From assembly GCA_002863155.1 (NCBI GenBank), contig PKED01000051.1:20044-84043 (forward strand): 64,000 bases of DNA, given 5' to 3'. The translations under genes and the position numbers were made by a program. The notes beneath the pieces were generated by a model. That model had not been told where the DNA came from, made no database searches, and saw only the letters and a list, made by a program, of their open reading frames with translations. Numbering within the stretch: position 1 is the first letter of the stretch; every line of letters begins with the position of its first letter. Shown in pieces: positions 61,276-64,000 of the stretch. Origin of the DNA: Sphingomonadaceae bacterium (GTDB lineage Bacteria; Pseudomonadota; Alphaproteobacteria; Sphingomonadales; Sphingomonadaceae).

Positions 61276-62043
61276 TCATTGCGCGATCCGAATTGAGCAA
61301 CTGACCGGCCTTTCTTCCTTCCGCGCCTTTTCGGTGCATCGGCTCAATTTTTCGCGGTTTGCGCTAAGGACACGCTGCGCCTCCGCCAATTCTTCCCAAG
61401 CTTCGGGGTTCTGAGACCGGATGAGCCTGATTCCTGCTTCCACAATGGACGGCTCTCCAACAGACTTGCGAGCCATCCGTTCGGGTAGCTGCCAGCTTTC
61501 TGGCATGGCGCGGGCGATGGTGCCGGGGAGAATCGACCAAAGCAGGATGCCGACCAAGAATCCCATGCCTGCAAAGCGCCAGGTCTGACGCTTCTGCTCG
61601 TCCTCGGCGCGGACTCTTCCGACAATTGCGGCGAGCCGGCCGGTTGCATTGTCCAGATCTTTGCGGCCCTGTCGGAACAGGTCGCTGCTGTCGCACAGCA
61701 TGTCGAGCGAGGCGCGCTTGATCTGAACCGCAATGTCTTCCGGCGTCAGCTCGATGGCAGGCTTGTTGCCGATTGCGGTTAACGTCTTGGAGACCTGTGC
61801 CAGCTGATCGGCCATCTGGCCGAGCGTTGCCGTGTAGTCCGGGATTACGATGTCGGCGCGCTCCCTGGCCATGTTCTGGACCGTATGCCGCACCATGGCC
61901 ATTTCGCCTTCAAGACGGGCGAAGGCTTCTGTTGCCGGATCGGATTCTTCCGCCGTATCAATTTCCGGTTCTGCCTCCGGGGCGGGAGGTTCCTCCACTT
62001 CAAGGTCCAACTGTACTTCTTCGATTTGATCGTCTTCCATCAT
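61276..62043 (-). CDS. DUF6118-like mobile-element protein, single TM
   Basis: Acidic N-terminus, coiled region, TM FAGMGFLVGILLWSILPGTIA; sits beside TraA as typical for sphingomonad conjugative regions. Confidence 0.7.
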   Translation of the reverse strand: MMEDDQIEEVQLDLEVEEPPAPEAEPEIDTAEESDPATEAFARLEGEMAMVRHTVQNMARERADIVIPDYTATLGQMADQLAQVSKTLTAIGNKPAIELTPEDIAVQIKRASLDMLCDSSDLFRQGRKDLDNATGRLAAIVGRVRAEDEQKRQTWRFAGMGFLVGILLWSILPGTIARAMPESWQLPERMARKSVGEPSIVEAGIRLIRSQNPEAWEELAEAQRVLSANREKLSRCTEKARKEERPVSCSIRIAQ

Positions 62044-62050
62044 TCAGCTC

Positions 62051-62956
62051 CTAAATGCCCATGTCGAAAGCGCGGGTGCGTTCACGGGCGAGGGTTGCGG
62101 TGAGTTCTTTGGCGATGCTGCGTTCCGGCTTCGGATCGATGCCAAGTTCGCGGGTCTTGCCGCGCAGCAGGCCTTCGACTTGCGGGTCGCGTTCAAGCGA
62201 CTTCGCCAGCTCGTTCTGCTTTGCCGATACGCGGACAGCACCGGCGCGGTCGCCCTGCTGTTCAAGCTGCTTGCGCGCCGTGCTGAGTCCCTGCCAATCA
62301 CTGACAAAGCGCTCGGATCGCAGCGCAGGATCGGTGCGCACTGCGGCCTCTTGGTTCATGGCGCGCATGGCCTCCTGGCTACGCCCGCCAGCGGCCTCTG
62401 GGATCAGCTCAGGCCGCCGCTCCAGCGCCTTGGCGAGATCGGTGGCCGCATGGGGCCGAATCGCGTCGAGCGCTTTTCCTGCCTTCTCCAGCGCGTCCTT
62501 CTGGTGCGGGAGAACGGGCAAGCCCTGGGCTTGCATCGTTCCGATATCGCCAAGCGCGCGGGCATAGCGTTCGACCGCGCGACGCTGGTCGTTCTGCGTG
62601 TTCGACTTTGCCGGAAGCGGTTCGAGCTGACGGGCCTGCGGTCGGAAGTTTCCGAAGATGGATTTGGCCTTCTCCGGCACTTGCCGAACCATCGCCATTA
62701 CCCGCTCGCGGAAGCTGATTCCGCGCAGTTCGGCGAAAGCCTGCTCGGGCTTGTAGTCGCCCGCCATATCTTTCCCGCGCTCGCGGCTAAGGGTGCGAAC
62801 AAGTTTGGACTGGTCGGCAAAGTCATCGCGCCCATAATGCAGCGCTAGCCCCTCGCGGTGACGCGACATGGCGACATAGGCGGAATGGCTGTCCATGCCC
62901 GGTGTGGCGAGAATATCACACTGTCCCGGCGACCTTACTGCATTGAGATAGCTCAC
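62051..62956 (-). pseudogene. traA: Truncated Ti-type conjugative relaxase TraA (C-terminal remnant)
   Basis: MDSHSAYVAMSRHREGLALHYGRDDFADQSKLVRTLSRERGKDMA is the end of the TraA helicase region; relaxase and helicase N-terminal portions absent. Confidence 0.8.
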
Positions 62957-62964
62957 CGATTATC

Positions 62965-62994
62965 ATGTCTCCATCACACCAACGATGGAGATAT
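62965..62994 (+). promoter_or_regulatory. Stem-loop overlapping the RBS of the traC-like gene
   Basis: tctccatc-(acaccaac)-gatggaga; ggag lies in the 3' arm, 7 nt before the ATG at 62998. Confidence 0.6.
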
Positions 62995-62997
62995 CCC

Positions 62998-63303
62998 ATG
63001 CGCAAACCCCGCGATTTTGATTCGGAGCTCAAGGCCCTCGCCGACAAGGCCAAGCAGATGAAGGAACGCCGCGTGCGCGACCTCGGCGCGCTGGTCACGG
63101 CAACCGGAGCCGACGCACTCGATGCGGATGTGCTGGCGGGCGCGCTGCTCGAGGCTGTCGACAACAACGACAAGGCTATAAGCGAGGGCTGGCGCAAGCG
63201 CGGCGCGGCCTTCTTTCAGGGCAAGCAACGCAACACTGCGAGCGGACCTCGGCAGCAGCCGGAAGGCACTCTCCCGCTCGATGGCGGCGCGGCATCGGCT
63301 TGA
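62998..63303 (+). CDS. Conjugal transfer protein TraC-like
   Basis: MRKPRDFDSELKALADKAKQMKERRVRDLGALVTATGADALDADVLAGALLEAV; divergent from traA. Confidence 0.82.
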   Translation: MRKPRDFDSELKALADKAKQMKERRVRDLGALVTATGADALDADVLAGALLEAVDNNDKAISEGWRKRGAAFFQGKQRNTASGPRQQPEGTLPLDGGAASA

Positions 63304-63553
63304 GGCAGCAAAGGCACGAACCGACATGCGCGAATGGCAGGTCAAACGACGCGAACGAACCCGGCAACTGATCGAACTGGGCGGCTTGGTTGCCAAGGCC
63401 GATCTGGTAGAGCTGACCGATGATGATCGCGCCGCCCTCTACGGCGCATTCCTCACCGTCGCCGCCAAGCTGCGCGGGCCGGATGGTGCGCAGGCGCTGG
63501 TGCTGTTCCGGCGCAAGGGCAAGCGGGCGTTCGAGGCAGAGCAGTCTGACTGA
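63281..63553 (+). CDS. Conjugal transfer protein TraD-like
   Basis: MREWQVKRRERTRQLIELGGLVAKADLVELTDDDRAALYGAFLTVAAKL; follows traC-like gene. Confidence 0.85.
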   Translation: MAARHRLEAAKARTDMREWQVKRRERTRQLIELGGLVAKADLVELTDDDRAALYGAFLTVAAKLRGPDGAQALVLFRRKGKRAFEAEQSD

Positions 63554-63861
63554 GCGACAAAAGAAAGCGGCTCCGGTCCCTGTGAAATGGAGTTGATTGC
63601 TCGCGTCAGCTTTGCGCCCCACATCCAGCCATCGAAGGTTCAACGACGATCGCCTGAAAGCGGACATCGGATCAGTAGGCTCGATCTGGCAGCAACGTCG
63701 GACGGTCCGGAACGGCAGGTTTTGGGGAGTGAACGAGGGATAGCTGCCCTTCGTTGCGGCCATGTCCGATGGCAGCTAGCCGAGATCGATTTTACCGGCA
63801 TTGCGGCTTCGCGCTTGTTTGAATAGGTCTGGCCCGGAATCCACTGGCAGGGAATGAGGCT

Positions 63862-64000
63862 ATGCGAGAACATGAGGTGCGGCGGCAAGTTGTCAGCGAA
63901 ATGCATTTGCGTCGCTGGCCGCTGTTGCAACTGCCGGTCGCAGTGTTCCAGTGGGTGCTTGAGGTTGGGCCTGGCGAGCGTGAGGCGGAGCGCTCAGTCT
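63862..64000 (+). CDS. Start of a DUF3422-like protein (partial, runs off right edge)
   Basis: MREHEVRRQVVSEMHLRRWPLLQLPVAVFQWVLEVGPGEREAERSV open to the window end. Confidence 0.5.
   Translation, partial: MREHEVRRQVVSEMHLRRWPLLQLPVAVFQWVLEVGPGEREAERSV

Noticed and set aside
63554-63861. Gap between traD-like gene and the DUF3422-like start considered as a degraded IS end
   Set aside because: Sequence looks like degenerate mobile DNA but no terminal repeats or transposase remnant could be supported by eye

Overview
A high-GC alphaproteobacterial chromosomal window, most likely Sphingomonadales. Positions ~1-55.5 kb are mainly conserved chromosome: rpoN/lptB/lptA/lptC/RNase D, a two-domain cold-shock protein with a Gly-rich repeat tail, a PP_1105-type ATP-dependent DNA ligase, two type II toxin-antitoxin modules, thiC with a TPP riboswitch, a crtY-crtI-LOG-crtB carotenoid operon, an Atm1-like ABC exporter, recQ, a sterol desaturase/GMC oxidoreductase pair, glnK-amtB behind a near-consensus sigma-54 promoter, tldD, nadB, polA, purH, rpe, rsmB, an SDHAF4-like small gene, gpsA, tsaD and hemC-hemD. 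Around 55.57 kb the core ends at a 46-bp 3' fragment of tRNA-Gly(GCC), an attachment-site scar. A mobile region runs from there to near the right edge. It holds two tyrosine integrases in the same orientation, an Abi_2 (AbiF/AbiD-like) gene with two Rx4H HEPN-type motifs, a candidate small structured RNA gene convergent with the Abi gene, a PhyH-type dioxygenase, a DUF6118-like protein, a truncated TraA relaxase, and traC/traD-like genes. The strongest candidate for an under-described system is the Abi_2 gene plus the convergent ~45-60 nt hairpin RNA at 58189-58273, which has a TTGACA box, a GNRA-capped hairpin and a U-tract. It resembles an RNA-antitoxin/HEPN-toxin pair. All functional calls come from reading translations and motifs by eye; no searches were run.
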